DNA of 64,000 bases from assembly GCF_963678635.1 (NCBI RefSeq), contig NC_087070.1:14263840-14327839 (forward strand). The letters are read 5' to 3'. This DNA comes from Symsagittifera roscoffensis. Taxonomy: Eukaryota; Xenacoelomorpha; Acoela; Convolutidae. Of this stretch, positions 35,351 through 45,346 are shown piece by piece (position 1 is the first letter of the stretch; every line of letters begins with the position of its first letter). The position numbers and the translations under genes are program-made. The notes beneath the pieces are model-generated. The model saw only the letters and a program-made list of their open reading frames with translations, was not told where the DNA came from and searched no databases.

Positions 35351-37431
35351 GTTTTTTCGAGGCATAAGGCGGATATCGGGTGTTGTAATTTCGTTGAGCA
35401 TGAAATAGAACTTGAGGAAAACGCGGTACCACACAGGGAGGGGGCGAGGCGCATGACCCCACACAAATCGGACGCGTGTAGGAAAGAGTTCGAGACGTTA
35501 CTAGAGTATGACATGATAGAACCATCCAAGTCACCGTGGGCGTGTGGAGTAGTGATGGCCAAAAAGAAAGGCGACCAGTTGAGGTTTTGTTGTGACTTTC
35601 GATACCTGAACTCCGTCACGGTGAAGGATGCCTATCCCATACCTAGGATTGATGAAAGCCTCTCGAAGTTAGGTGATGCAAAATTTTTTACGACTCTTGA
35701 TTTAGGCTCGGCCTTTTGGCAGGTACCACTAAGGAAGCAGGACAGGGTAAGACAGGGTTTGCCTGCGAGTTGGGTCTGTTTCAATGGAAACGGATGCCGT
35801 TTGGACTCTACAATGCCACAGCCACGTTTTAGCGGTTGATGGCACACGCGCTGATAGGCGTGACGAAGAAGTATGGCAACCTGGTAATGTGCTACGTGGA
35901 TGACGTGGTAATAGCGACGCCAACACTGGAAGACCACATTGAGAGACTTGACGAAATGTTTGCATGCATGAAGAGGTCGGGGCTAAAGTGTAAACCATCA
36001 AAGTGCGAGATATTCAAGGACTCAATAAAATACTTGGGCAGGATGGTAGACAAACACGGCATCAGACCTGATACGGACGCCGTGGAAGCAGTCCTGACCT
36101 GGAAATCACCGAAGACAGAGCACCAGTTGATGAGCTTCCTGGGTTTCGCTAACTATTATAGAGAATTCATCAAAGGCTATGCGGAGAAGGTATACCCGAT
36201 GCAACAATTAATGAGACACAAGGGCAAGAAGTTCACGTGGAACAACGCAGCAGAAGAGTCATTCCAGAGAATAAAGAAAGAGCTATGTGAGGCACCGGTA
36301 CTGGGTATGCCGACTGAGAAAGGGATGTACGTGCTGGACACGGATGCGTCGGTAGTCGCGATTTCTGGGATTCTCCACCAAGAACAAGAATGGAATGGGA
36401 AGACAGTCTTGAGACCAATAGCGTACGGGAGCAAAGTCCTGAGTGACACGGAAATGAAGTACGGAGCACCGAAAGCAGAGATGTTCGCGGTGGTTACCTT
36501 TGTCGAGAAATACAGGGCATACCTGGGCAGTGAGCCATTCAAGTTGCGAGTCGACAATCGAGCACTGAGCTGGCTGAAAACGTACTCAATGGACCAAAGT
36601 TACATTGGGAGGTGGATAGTTCGCCTGGATGGATATAACATGATAATTAAGCATAGAACACGAGATAAACATCAGAATGCCGACAGCTTGAGTAAAAAGA
36701 CGGAGTTCTATGAGAGACAAGAGCAAAGAGAGGCAGACAGACCTGAAATCAAAGATGGCTTCTCCTTCATGGACACTGAAACGTACGACAGTCTTCCACT
36801 CACGAGATGGCTGGACAAGTCAGGCAAACCCATAGAAGATCATCCTGAATTGCCTAAAGAGCCTCCAGAGAAGACCATCTTGAAGAAGAGCAAGAGGATT
36901 CCGATTGAGATAATACTCAAGTCGAAGATCGTGAAGGAGACGCTCAAGGCAAAAGGCTATGATCTTAACCAGGTAGAAGCAGGAACTGCACAGATAGATG
37001 ATGACTTAATGAGGTTGCTCGAGAAACTATCAGATGATAAGCCCGTGATCCAAGAGAAGGGTCAAGAGGAACCGGAAGTCACTATACTTCGGAGAAAAGA
37101 GACAGTGAACGATACTGACTCCTCAAGAGGAAGCGTCACTGACAGCAAAGATGTCGTGCGGTCACTAGTTGACAAGATCCCCGAAAACATTCTGGAGCAG
37201 ACCAAGGTCAGGAAAAAGAAAGTGACTTTCAAAGAAGACACAGGACACCTGGGACTAGATCAAGAGTCCGGGGAGTGTTCCAGGTTCACGGAAGAAGGAA
37301 CCGGAGAAGGAAAATTGTCCGGGGAGCGTGAAGGATGGGATGAAGACTCGGATGAGAGCAGCGAAAACCAAGACAGTCTGTGCATGATATTGGCGGAAGA
37401 GAAGACAAGGCACCACGACAGGGAGTTTTAG
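35351..37431 (+). pseudogene. Reverse transcriptase and RNase H, element G
   Basis: The N-terminal RT part has VVMAKKKGDQLRFCCDFRYLN and FFTTLDLGSAFWQVPL (first Asp). One base is missing near 35748 relative to copy I, and a TAG sits at 35830-35832 where copy I has a Gln codon. From 35836 the frame is open again: MCYVDDVVIATPTLEDH (catalytic YVDD), thumb, then RNase H with VLDTDASVVAISG, KAEMFAVVTFVEKY, RVDNRALSWL and HQNADSLSK. A long acidic linker follows to an in-frame TAG at 37429-37431. It copies element RNA into DNA in cytoplasmic particles. Confidence 0.9.
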
Positions 37432-38426
37432 ACGGATCCATCTTCAGGAACGTACAATCTGGACATACAGGAGATACGAGGTGGTGAGGAACTTGAGAAA
37501 ATTGCGGTTTCAAGGAAGCCATTCAGGGAAATATCATGCAACTCAAACATCAGAACGAATCTGGGTCCAGAAGATGATATGAAAATCATGAAAAGGATGA
37601 TATGCGTGAAGCTGAGCGACGACATCCACAACCCTGGTGAGATGAATGGACAGATCATGGCGCTAAAGGAGCATGTCAAGGCGAGATACAGGCTGTCAGA
37701 CCTAATAAGAGCCCAAAAGAATGACAAAATGACAAGTAATCTCTCCAAATGGATCCAGTCGGGGGTCAAGGAGAAGGGGGAACTCGAGGAAGACAGCTAC
37801 AAGATCTTGAGCCAGTTCTACAAAGAAAAGAAAGACTTACTCTACCACACAGCTGATGGGGTGGTAGCATGCAAAAGGAAAGATGAGGAGAAGATACTAC
37901 ACAAACACAACTTCATCATACTACCGCAATTGTATCAAACGGAGGTGCTTTTCAGATCGTACGACCAGATGGGACACCAGGGGATAGATAAAGTACAACA
38001 AAGGATACTTCACAGGTTTGATTGGCCAGGAATGAGAAAAGCTTGCGAGAGGTGGGTGAATGCCTGCCAGGTAAAAGACCCAAGGAAGATGAAGTTTCCC
38101 CTCAAGTCTGTCGAGAGCTCGGAGTTCAATGAAGTGGTGCAGATAGACCATCAAAAAATCTGCATGACAGAGTCGGGATATAACCAGATACTGGTTATAA
38201 TAGATCACTTCACAAAGTTGGCGGAAGCGGTTCCGTGCCAGACAGCCTCGACCGAAGAGACATGTGATCATCTGATATAGCATTGGATATCGCGGTATGG
38301 TTGTCCAATGACTTTCCAGTCAGATAACGGCAAAGCTTTTGTGGGGGACTTGACAAAAGAATTGATGAAGAGATCGCACATTGCTCAAGCACATTCGACA
38401 ACCTACCATCCACAGACCAACGGGTT
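37432..38426 (+). pseudogene. Integrase zinc finger and core, element G
   Basis: In frame with the upstream RNase H after the TAG at 37429. The zinc-binding region has DQMGHQGIDKVQQRILHRF but then WVNACQVKD, where copy I has NACLACLQVKD; the 12-base loss removes one zinc-binding Cys. The core has VVQIDHQK, a TAG at 38278-38280, then TFQSDNGKAFVGD. A one-base insertion near 38425 shifts the frame just before the catalytic Glu (WVERQN), which lies in the next frame. So this integrase is defective at three points. Confidence 0.85.
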
Positions 38427-40261
38427 GGGTAGAGAGACAAAACAGGACACTGGTCAACATGTTGAGGGTGTACTGCTCAAGATACATGACGGACTGGGAT
38501 AAATACCTGCCACAGGTAGTAGGGGCCTGCAACAGTACACAACACTCAACGACGGGCATCAGTCCCTTCATGATGTTGACGGGCAGGGAGAGAGCAATGC
38601 CTCTGACATTCTTTTACCCGGAATACGAAGGGGAAAGGACGTCGCCTCAGGCATACGTGAAAGAAGCGATCAAAAGACAACAGGAGTTGAACGAGCTATG
38701 CAGGAGGAACACGGCGCAAGCGCAAATGAGGCAACGCAGAAAATATGACGAAAAAATATTACGAGCGAAGCCATATGAAGTGGGCCAATACGTGTGGGTC
38801 TTCCAAAATGTCATACCGCCCAAGGGAACAAAGAAACTACTCAAGAAGTGGAGGGGACCATTCATGATAACGGAAGTTCATCAACAAGGACGGTTCTATC
38901 GCTTGAGTACTGGGCGAGCGGCACATTATGAAAATCTGAAGCCTCACGTCCCGTCCCCAGAGGATTGGTGCATACCGAAGGACATGGAGGGTCTTGAGTA
39001 CCTGGTGGTAGAGCCAGCGTGTGAAGTGAATGAAAAAGGCACCAGAGAGAAAAATGATGGTAATGAGAACTTGAGTTTGTACGACAATGAAAAGATAGGA
39101 GTGGAGTCTGATGCAGGATCATTTGTAGAAGAAGACTGGAACGACCCGGAGCAAGATGAGGTGCCGAAGTGGATAGAGCCAGATCGACCAACACCACCGG
39201 AAACCAGGACTGGCAATCGTAAACGCACCGGCATGAGGTACAACAGGTACGGGGATGACTTCTTGATCGATAAGATACAGCCAGACGAACTGGGCAAGGA
39301 ACTACTGAGTGCAGGCGAACTGGAAGCCGAAGAGGAATGGCAGGTCATTGACGATGGTGGACACTATCCGCAGGAAGACTACTCGACGCCAGAACTGGAG
39401 ATGGATCTCGAACAGAGTGAGATAGAGAGGAGGGAGAATACGAACTTGAGGATACTAGAGTGGATGCGCGATGTCAAAGACGAGAGCCGCGAAGGACAAA
39501 GCATTCAACAAGTCGATGTATCAGCGGCAAATTACATGAAGACAGAGGACCCTCTTTTCGGATGGACGGCAACAGACAGGCCACTGGACATTCCTCAGGA
39601 CAATTCAGACCCGACAACATCGACGGGGACGTCGATAAATATTTTTGTCCGGGGAGTGGGGGTAGGACTTACCCACACCGAAAATTTGATGATAAAGAAG
39701 CTCAAGGAAGTGAGAGAAACAAGCGAATTGGAACTGGAAGAAGAAGAGCCAGAGCCTACCATAGGTCGGAATTTCAAAACGAAATTTGAAATACCCAATG
39801 AGTATTCGGAAAACATCATGATAACGGATAGCGACTTCATCCTGTCAAACAGGACTAGTGCGATCTGCATTACGGCGGACATGAGTTTCAAATCAAGATT
39901 GGAAGCTGACTTCAAGAGAGAGTACCAGAACGTGGAGTTTCTGTTCAGACAGAGACCAGGTCTGGGAGGGATGGCAGCGCTTGCACCATCAGTAGCACAA
40001 GTCCCGGGCAAATATCTGTGCTTCCTAGTGACGAGGGTCAATGACAGGAACACAATCAATCCCGAACACGTGATGTTGGCACTAACAAGACTACGAGACT
40101 TCATGATTGAAAGAGGAATAACGGAGGTCTCGATGCCGGTGTATGACCAAAACAGGGGCAAACTGAGCTCAAGGGAATTGTACGCTATCCTACACGTAGT
40201 CTTCGCGGAAACTGAAGTAATGGTGTATCTGCACAAGAAACACTACTTGAGCATCGCCTGA
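38427..40261 (+). CDS. Integrase C-terminus plus macro-like domain, element G
   Basis: Open frame of about 610 residues that begins within integrase (ERQNRTLVNML) and has no credible start codon, so it is the 3' part of pol. Order: end of core, KAKPYEVGQYVWVFQNV and KWRGPFMITEVHQQGRFYRL (GPY/F module), acidic linker, NRKRTGMRYNRYGDDFLIDK, DPLFGWTATDRPLDIP, INIFVRGVGVGLTHTENL, and a C-terminal ~150-residue macro-like domain. That domain runs ITDSDFILSNRTSAICITAD, FKREYQNVEFLF, LCFLVTRVN, ITEVSMPVYD, RELYAILHVVF, VMVYLHKK. This order fits the OARD1/TARG1 type of macro domain, which removes or binds ADP-ribose on proteins; the glycine loop is changed. Ends with TGA. Confidence 0.75.
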
Positions 40262-40761
40262 GTTGGGGACACGGGGGTCTCGAGTTGGGCGTGAGGGAGG
40301 AGTCTTGAGTGAGGTACTGGGGTTCGGCACAGGTAAAGGGATCTTAAGTCGCAATTGGCATGACAATTGAATTTTAAAAAGAATTAACGGTGCTAAAACA
40401 TAAAATGAATCTGCATGCTTTTAAGGAAATTCCAATTGAATTGTTTTTAGTGAAATGAGAATGATAAGGTTTTAACCATACAGGTGAAAAGGGGGGTCTC
40501 TAGGTTAGGAACATGACATGTTAAGTTTTAATATGGTTTCTGTTTTCAGATCAAGTTTGAAAAACAAAGTTGAAAATCCAACTATACTCAAGCGAGAAAC
40601 AGAAAGAGAAATCTTGATTGAACTCGCGATAATCGGCACCTACAGCAAGTGTTTGCAAGGGAACATTTCTAGAGAATTCTTGAGTTGGGTAATACTTGAG
40701 TCGGTAAGGTAATTCTTGAGCTGGTTATTACATACCTGTATACATCCCGAAGTCACAAAGA
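40262..40761 (+). promoter_or_regulatory. Intercistronic region with predicted 3' splice site
   Basis: 500 bp without a gene. At 40535-40549 GGTTTCTGTTTTCAG precedes ATCAAG, a strong metazoan acceptor of the TTTTCAG type. The equivalent acceptor is kept in copy I (2581-2595). Downstream there are closely spaced CTTGAG motifs at 40675-40720. ORF2 starts at 40762, about 210 bases after the acceptor, which suits a spliced 3' mRNA. Confidence 0.5.
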
Positions 40762-43700
40762 ATGGCAGACAGATTCTGGAAATCCATGCCCGCGGCCCTG
40801 AAGAAGCCTACTCTTGATGAGCTGTACAGACGCCTGAGGGACCTGGATTATACCCAGATAGACGAGAGAATGGCGGTAATGCTGAATGCCATCCTCCAGT
40901 TGGAAGACCAGGGTGAATGCAGGGAGTCTGCGACGGAGGCTGTCTTGATGATCGGCTACACCACCGAGGGTATATCAAACCAAGAACAGACCAGATGGTT
41001 GTCTTGGAATGTGGATGGAGGAGTAAGGGGCTTTGACTTGGCAAGGAATCCTGGCCTGAGTAACAACACTGAATATGGCGCAGGAGAATTCCCACTACCA
41101 GCTAGGCCAACAGCAAGACCTACAGGCCAGGGCTCGAGTAAGGTGCCGTCGATGACGCGAGCGCAACAGACGACCGAGGCATATCCGGATCTTGGTGTTC
41201 TAAAGAAAGAGCTCGAGAAGACGCAGAAGGAAAGGAATAAGGCGAACCTCGATCGGGATCAGGCAAAGCTGGATCGGGAGAAGGTTCAGCTGGAGAGAGA
41301 CCAGGCGGTCAACGAGCGAGATCAGACTCTGAGGTTGCTTGAGAGGCTAAAAGCTGATCATCAGCAGGAACTAAGGGTGCGGGAGAACTCCGCGAATCGT
41401 GATCAACTGAAGTCGGAGTTGGAGAGAATAGAACAACGACAACGCGAGCTTGATGCACAGAAGGGAGCCAGGCCAATGGAGCGAGTGGTTACCAGCTCGA
41501 GGCCAGAGTCACGCATGGAGGTGGATGAAGCCCCCAGGGCAAGAGCACGGTTCAACCTTGACCGCGAGGCCCGAGAACACATGAGTGAAGGGTTGGAAGT
41601 CTGGATACCGAATGACGCAACGTCTTCCTTGCGTAGCCTAGAGACGCAACCCGTACGCCCACTGATGGATGTGGTGCTGCCGGGATATACCCCAACCTCG
41701 ACCTCGAGTGACAGTCAGGTGAGCGGCGGCTCATCGCGTCTGAAAGAGCTGGGCGAGAAACTGCGGCAGAAAAGTCGTGAAAGTTCGGCAAGACCGGAGC
41801 TTCCCCCAACTTGGAGGGAACAGCCGGTCAGGAGCGTCGTGATCTCGAGTTATAAGAAAAATACAGAGAAGAGGTACCACAGGCACAATCGGCTGGATTG
41901 GAGTGCGGAACAGAAAGCCAGGAGGGACTGCTTTCATGATGCAGCCTGGGTGGAGTATCTTGCGCCAACCCGTGTGCCAGAAGGTGCAGTTCACCTAATC
42001 GTAGGGGACAGCCTGGTGCGGGTGTTGACCCGGATCCAATCGCACTGGCAGACAGGAATCTTGAGTTTCGCTGGAGCTGCCACACCACAGATGTTGGCAA
42101 CGCTTGACATGCTAGGGATGACTAAAGTATACACGGTGACCCTGATGATCGGGACTAACGATGTATCAAGGGGAGAAGCGAGGAAAATAACGAGGCTGCA
42201 CGACAAGATGAGCTGCCTTCTTGAGGAGCTGAGGATCCAGATGGACCCCATCCTGTTGACGGTATGTACTGTCCCCTACAACATGATGTTTGATCAGCAC
42301 GCCTTGGAGATGAACGAGAAGGTGCGGAACCTAAACAAGGTGATCCGAGATATCCACCGGAAGAGTGTGCTCCCTGTCAGACTGTTGGACGTGGCGGAGC
42401 GCATGGAGAAAAAGGGATTCCCTGAAGACACCTCCAATGATGGAACCCATTTCGATAGACCAAGGGGAGCAGAGTGGCTAAACGACGTCTTCCAAGAACA
42501 CATAAACACGCTAGAGGCGGATCTGCTAGAGACAGCCCAATTCACATTAGGACCACCTCCGAACCCACCATTCCTTGCCTCAAGGGCCTTGTCTGGTCGC
42601 TTGGGACCGAGAGTTGACACTAGAGACAGTTCGAGGAGCAACCAGGCCAGATTGCAGAGTGCCACGCCAATGGAGTCTGAGGAGGTGACGTCATCAACAC
42701 CTCCAGGCTCGGCGATATCCTCAGTGGTAGTGGCAGAGAGCAAGCGGGAAAAGAGGTCTATGGAGACCGCTCGCTTGAGATATCCTGAGAAGGTGATAGG
42801 GCTGGACCTAGAGGGTTTGGAATGCAGGCGAGAATTGGCGGAGACCCTGGGGATTGAACGAGTGTCGCACGAGGATTTAAACAGACATCATTGCGTGGAC
42901 TGGTTGAAAGCTCATGAGGCGCACTTCTCGAGAACAAAATTGATGGAGACCGCGGATCTGACCGGAATTCCCACAAAAGCGATCATGGGACCCATTAACT
43001 ACAGACCTCTCAAGCTGCTGGGGAGTCCTGGACTCATAGCAGAACCCCCCAAACACCGAACGAGCATCGCCAGGATCAGATTGGCGACCCCGGCACAGTT
43101 GAACGTGGTGGACAAGCTGCTCAATCCGGGGGGAATGGAATTGCCAGATGCCGCTTACGAAGGCTCGAAATTGGCGGAAGATCCCAGGTACGGGAAGCCC
43201 TGTGGGAGCACCCAGCTGGCCAAAGCCCTGGCAGTTTATGATAGAGCAGATCCAGCTGCTGCGAGAGTAGTCATTGTGGCGGGATCGGACTTCGAAGGAA
43301 CGTCTCCTAATTTGTTCTGGCCGGAGACTCTGATATACTCTTTGCCAGGAGCTGAATTAAACCAGATGTTAACTCTGGTGGTGGCAATAAGGTCGGAGAT
43401 GCCCTGTGAGCCTGAGCTGCTATTGTTTGCAGGAATGAATGATCACCTGCATGCGATGGGACTTCTTGAGCAGCTGAAGGGCAATGAAATTCCGACATCG
43501 AGGAAGATATGGGAAGCCATTCAGGCGTTGTTTGCAGCGATGAATGAAGTGCAAGAGAATGTTGTCTCGAGATTTGGATCCAAGACGAAGGTGGTGTTCA
43601 CCACATCCCCTGGATACGCGAATATGCCACCCGCCCTACAATTCGTGTACGCGGTCTTGATCCTAATAGCAGAGGGGAACGAATGGCGGATTCTAATGGC

Positions 43701-45291
43701 AGCCCCCAATCGGGAGTTGGAGCCATCGAACCTGAGGCTTCGCAAGTCAGAATTGGCGGCGGCATGGGCGGACATATCTCATGCACTGAGGGGCTTTTAT
43801 GGACTAGCCGACATCCTGATCGTATTAGACGAGGTGCTCTTGCTAGAGATATCGAACTTTGCCAGGCAACTTAAGTTCAGCCCAGTCATCGGGGACGATC
43901 ACCCGGCGATAAACCAATTGACGGCCAGCTTGTGGTTTCGGAGCATGGAAGTGAAGATCACAAATTCCACCAGCAAGTCTAGAGGTCCGAGTAACGAGAG
44001 AAGAAATGTGGCCGAGACGGAAAAGCAATTAGAGTCGATGAAATATCGCTTGACGCAAGAGAATGGCTGGTGGCCATTTTTGACACCAAGGCTGGAGAAC
44101 GCCACGAATAAGACGAGGGAGGAAGCACCACCCCTCGTGAAACAAGTCTGGGGTTTTCTGGAGAAACAACTGGAGCTGGCCGAAGTAAGAGACATGACGG
44201 TGGCTAGATTTGTCTCGGCCGCCAATGAAGTGACGATTGGAGGGTTCTGGAGAGAGCAAGCCAAGGGTGAGCTGAGGACTAGGAGGGATCATGAGATTCT
44301 CAAGTTCTTGAGTCCTTGCTGGGAGAAGGAATTCATGGCAGGAATGTTCGGCACCACGGCGACTATCTTTGGAGCCTTCGTGCAGGAGATACTGGGCATG
44401 CCCATCAGCCTGCTCTTGGCTTTGTATCTGGTCTACCCCAGATACTTGTTCAACATGGGCCCAGCATACATGTTTAGTCGAGGAGTAGAGACACTTCGAG
44501 TTGATGGGTATTTGGCACTATTACTCTTGACCCATGGGGAATTGGTGTCGTTCCATCGATTGATGGAATATGGAGAGCCTCTGTCTATGGGGAGAGTCCA
44601 CTCGAGCATTGAAACCTACTCCTACAAGTGTGCCGCAGGGTTGAAGACGTTGTTAGTGCAATACCTCATGATGCAGAATCGGCACATGACGGGTGAAGAT
44701 GAGAATCCAACCTCGAGAGAAGAATGGAAGAAGATGAATAGAGGGATGCCTCTGTTGACAGACCTATGCCTGGCAATGAGGTCGGACCCGATGGGGATAA
44801 TCCGGGGTCTACAGGAGGTGGTGACCTGCATTTATGGTCCAGCAGTGACGTACGCATTCCCAGATCCCCTGGTGACAACGTATCGTCACTCTGTGACGCA
44901 CTTGAGTCTTATCAGCATACTGGATGGGACGGCGCTCAATTGGTGTCAGCAGGAGGTGCTCAGAGCGCGAATGAGCAACACGGTACTCTTTGGAAAAGTG
45001 AAAGATGCCGAGCTGATAGTGTACAACTTTAGGGGGCAAATGCAATGTAGAATGGGAGGCAAGCGAGAGGGCCCCATCGAAACGTATCCCAAGTTTTGGA
45101 ACTTGAACCCATTGACGGCAGACGGACGAGAGATCTTGAGGATTCCTGCTTGGAAGGAATGCTTTGCACTGGTCAAGAGGGAGCTGGAGGCCATAATGGA
45201 GAAAGAAATCCTTCCAGCTGCCATGCTTGAGTTCCCGATAGTCAGGAGGATGACCTTGGGAATGAACAGTCCCTTGGTAGTCCCTCCATAA
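40762..45291 (+). CDS. Accessory ORF2: 1509-aa coiled-coil protein with SGNH-hydrolase domain and a second SGNH-like domain
   Basis: Starts ATGGCAGAC. Residues 1-130 form a globular N-terminus (LDYTQIDERMAVMLNAIL). Residues ~140-245 are a highly charged coiled coil. Residues ~355-600 carry all SGNH blocks: VGDSLVRVL (Ser417), FAGAATPQ (Gly438), IGTNDVS (Asn466), NDGTHFDRP (Asp560, His563), so esterase or lipase-like activity is plausible. Around residues 830-1050 a second, degenerate SGNH-like fold is suggested by VIVAGSDFEG and LFAGMNDHLH, with Ser and Asp swapped. The C-terminal ~450 residues have a hydrophobic stretch (MPISLLLALYLVYPRYLF) and no known domain. No signal peptide is seen. Stop overlaps the ORF3 start. 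Confidence 0.85.
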   Translation: MADRFWKSMPAALKKPTLDELYRRLRDLDYTQIDERMAVMLNAILQLEDQGECRESATEAVLMIGYTTEGISNQEQTRWLSWNVDGGVRGFDLARNPGLSNNTEYGAGEFPLPARPTARPTGQGSSKVPSMTRAQQTTEAYPDLGVLKKELEKTQKERNKANLDRDQAKLDREKVQLERDQAVNERDQTLRLLERLKADHQQELRVRENSANRDQLKSELERIEQRQRELDAQKGARPMERVVTSSRPESRMEVDEAPRARARFNLDREAREHMSEGLEVWIPNDATSSLRSLETQPVRPLMDVVLPGYTPTSTSSDSQVSGGSSRLKELGEKLRQKSRESSARPELPPTWREQPVRSVVISSYKKNTEKRYHRHNRLDWSAEQKARRDCFHDAAWVEYLAPTRVPEGAVHLIVGDSLVRVLTRIQSHWQTGILSFAGAATPQMLATLDMLGMTKVYTVTLMIGTNDVSRGEARKITRLHDKMSCLLEELRIQMDPILLTVCTVPYNMMFDQHALEMNEKVRNLNKVIRDIHRKSVLPVRLLDVAERMEKKGFPEDTSNDGTHFDRPRGAEWLNDVFQEHINTLEADLLETAQFTLGPPPNPPFLASRALSGRLGPRVDTRDSSRSNQARLQSATPMESEEVTSSTPPGSAISSVVVAESKREKRSMETARLRYPEKVIGLDLEGLECRRELAETLGIERVSHEDLNRHHCVDWLKAHEAHFSRTKLMETADLTGIPTKAIMGPINYRPLKLLGSPGLIAEPPKHRTSIARIRLATPAQLNVVDKLLNPGGMELPDAAYEGSKLAEDPRYGKPCGSTQLAKALAVYDRADPAAARVVIVAGSDFEGTSPNLFWPETLIYSLPGAELNQMLTLVVAIRSEMPCEPELLLFAGMNDHLHAMGLLEQLKGNEIPTSRKIWEAIQALFAAMNEVQENVVSRFGSKTKVVFTTSPGYANMPPALQFVYAVLILIAEGNEWRILMAAPNRELEPSNLRLRKSELAAAWADISHALRGFYGLADILIVLDEVLLLEISNFARQLKFSPVIGDDHPAINQLTASLWFRSMEVKITNSTSKSRGPSNERRNVAETEKQLESMKYRLTQENGWWPFLTPRLENATNKTREEAPPLVKQVWGFLEKQLELAEVRDMTVARFVSAANEVTIGGFWREQAKGELRTRRDHEILKFLSPCWEKEFMAGMFGTTATIFGAFVQEILGMPISLLLALYLVYPRYLFNMGPAYMFSRGVETLRVDGYLALLLLTHGELVSFHRLMEYGEPLSMGRVHSSIETYSYKCAAGLKTLLVQYLMMQNRHMTGEDENPTSREEWKKMNRGMPLLTDLCLAMRSDPMGIIRGLQEVVTCIYGPAVTYAFPDPLVTTYRHSVTHLSLISILDGTALNWCQQEVLRARMSNTVLFGKVKDAELIVYNFRGQMQCRMGGKREGPIETYPKFWNLNPLTADGREILRIPAWKECFALVKRELEAIMEKEILPAAMLEFPIVRRMTLGMNSPLVVPP

Positions 45292-45346
45292 TGGCGAGGA
45301 TGACGACGGAGGAAATGCAGAACCTACAGGCCAGGGCTCGAGTAAG
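45292..45346 (+). pseudogene. ORF3 start cut by the duplication junction
   Basis: After the first ORF2 copy the TAATG overlap starts ORF3 (MARMTTEEMQ), but nine codons later it is replaced by the repeated ORF2 segment in another frame. This ORF3 fragment is not functional; the real ORF3 follows the second copy. Confidence 0.8.

Noticed and set aside
31093-38280. Reassignment or general readthrough of TAG in this genome
   Set aside because: Most gag-pol stops are TAG, but frameshifts accompany them, copy I has sense codons at the sites I compared, and the p62-like ORF and ORF3-ORF4 end with TAG. Ordinary decay is simpler.
38427-40261. RNA-virus insertion as the source of the macro domain
   Set aside because: The domain is in frame with integrase in two diverged copies and is closer to cellular OARD1-like macro domains than to alphavirus-type ones as far as I can judge. 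No viral replicase sequence is nearby.
42294-42743. Antisense open frames in ORF2 (also 43899-44264, 46498-46947, 48103-48468)
   Set aside because: They are mirror frames of a long GC-rich coding region and have no independent support.
40762-45291. ORF2 as a retroviral envelope gene
   Set aside because: It sits at the env position, but there is no signal peptide, no furin-like site followed by a fusion peptide, and no C-terminal membrane anchor; instead SGNH motifs and a coiled coil are seen.
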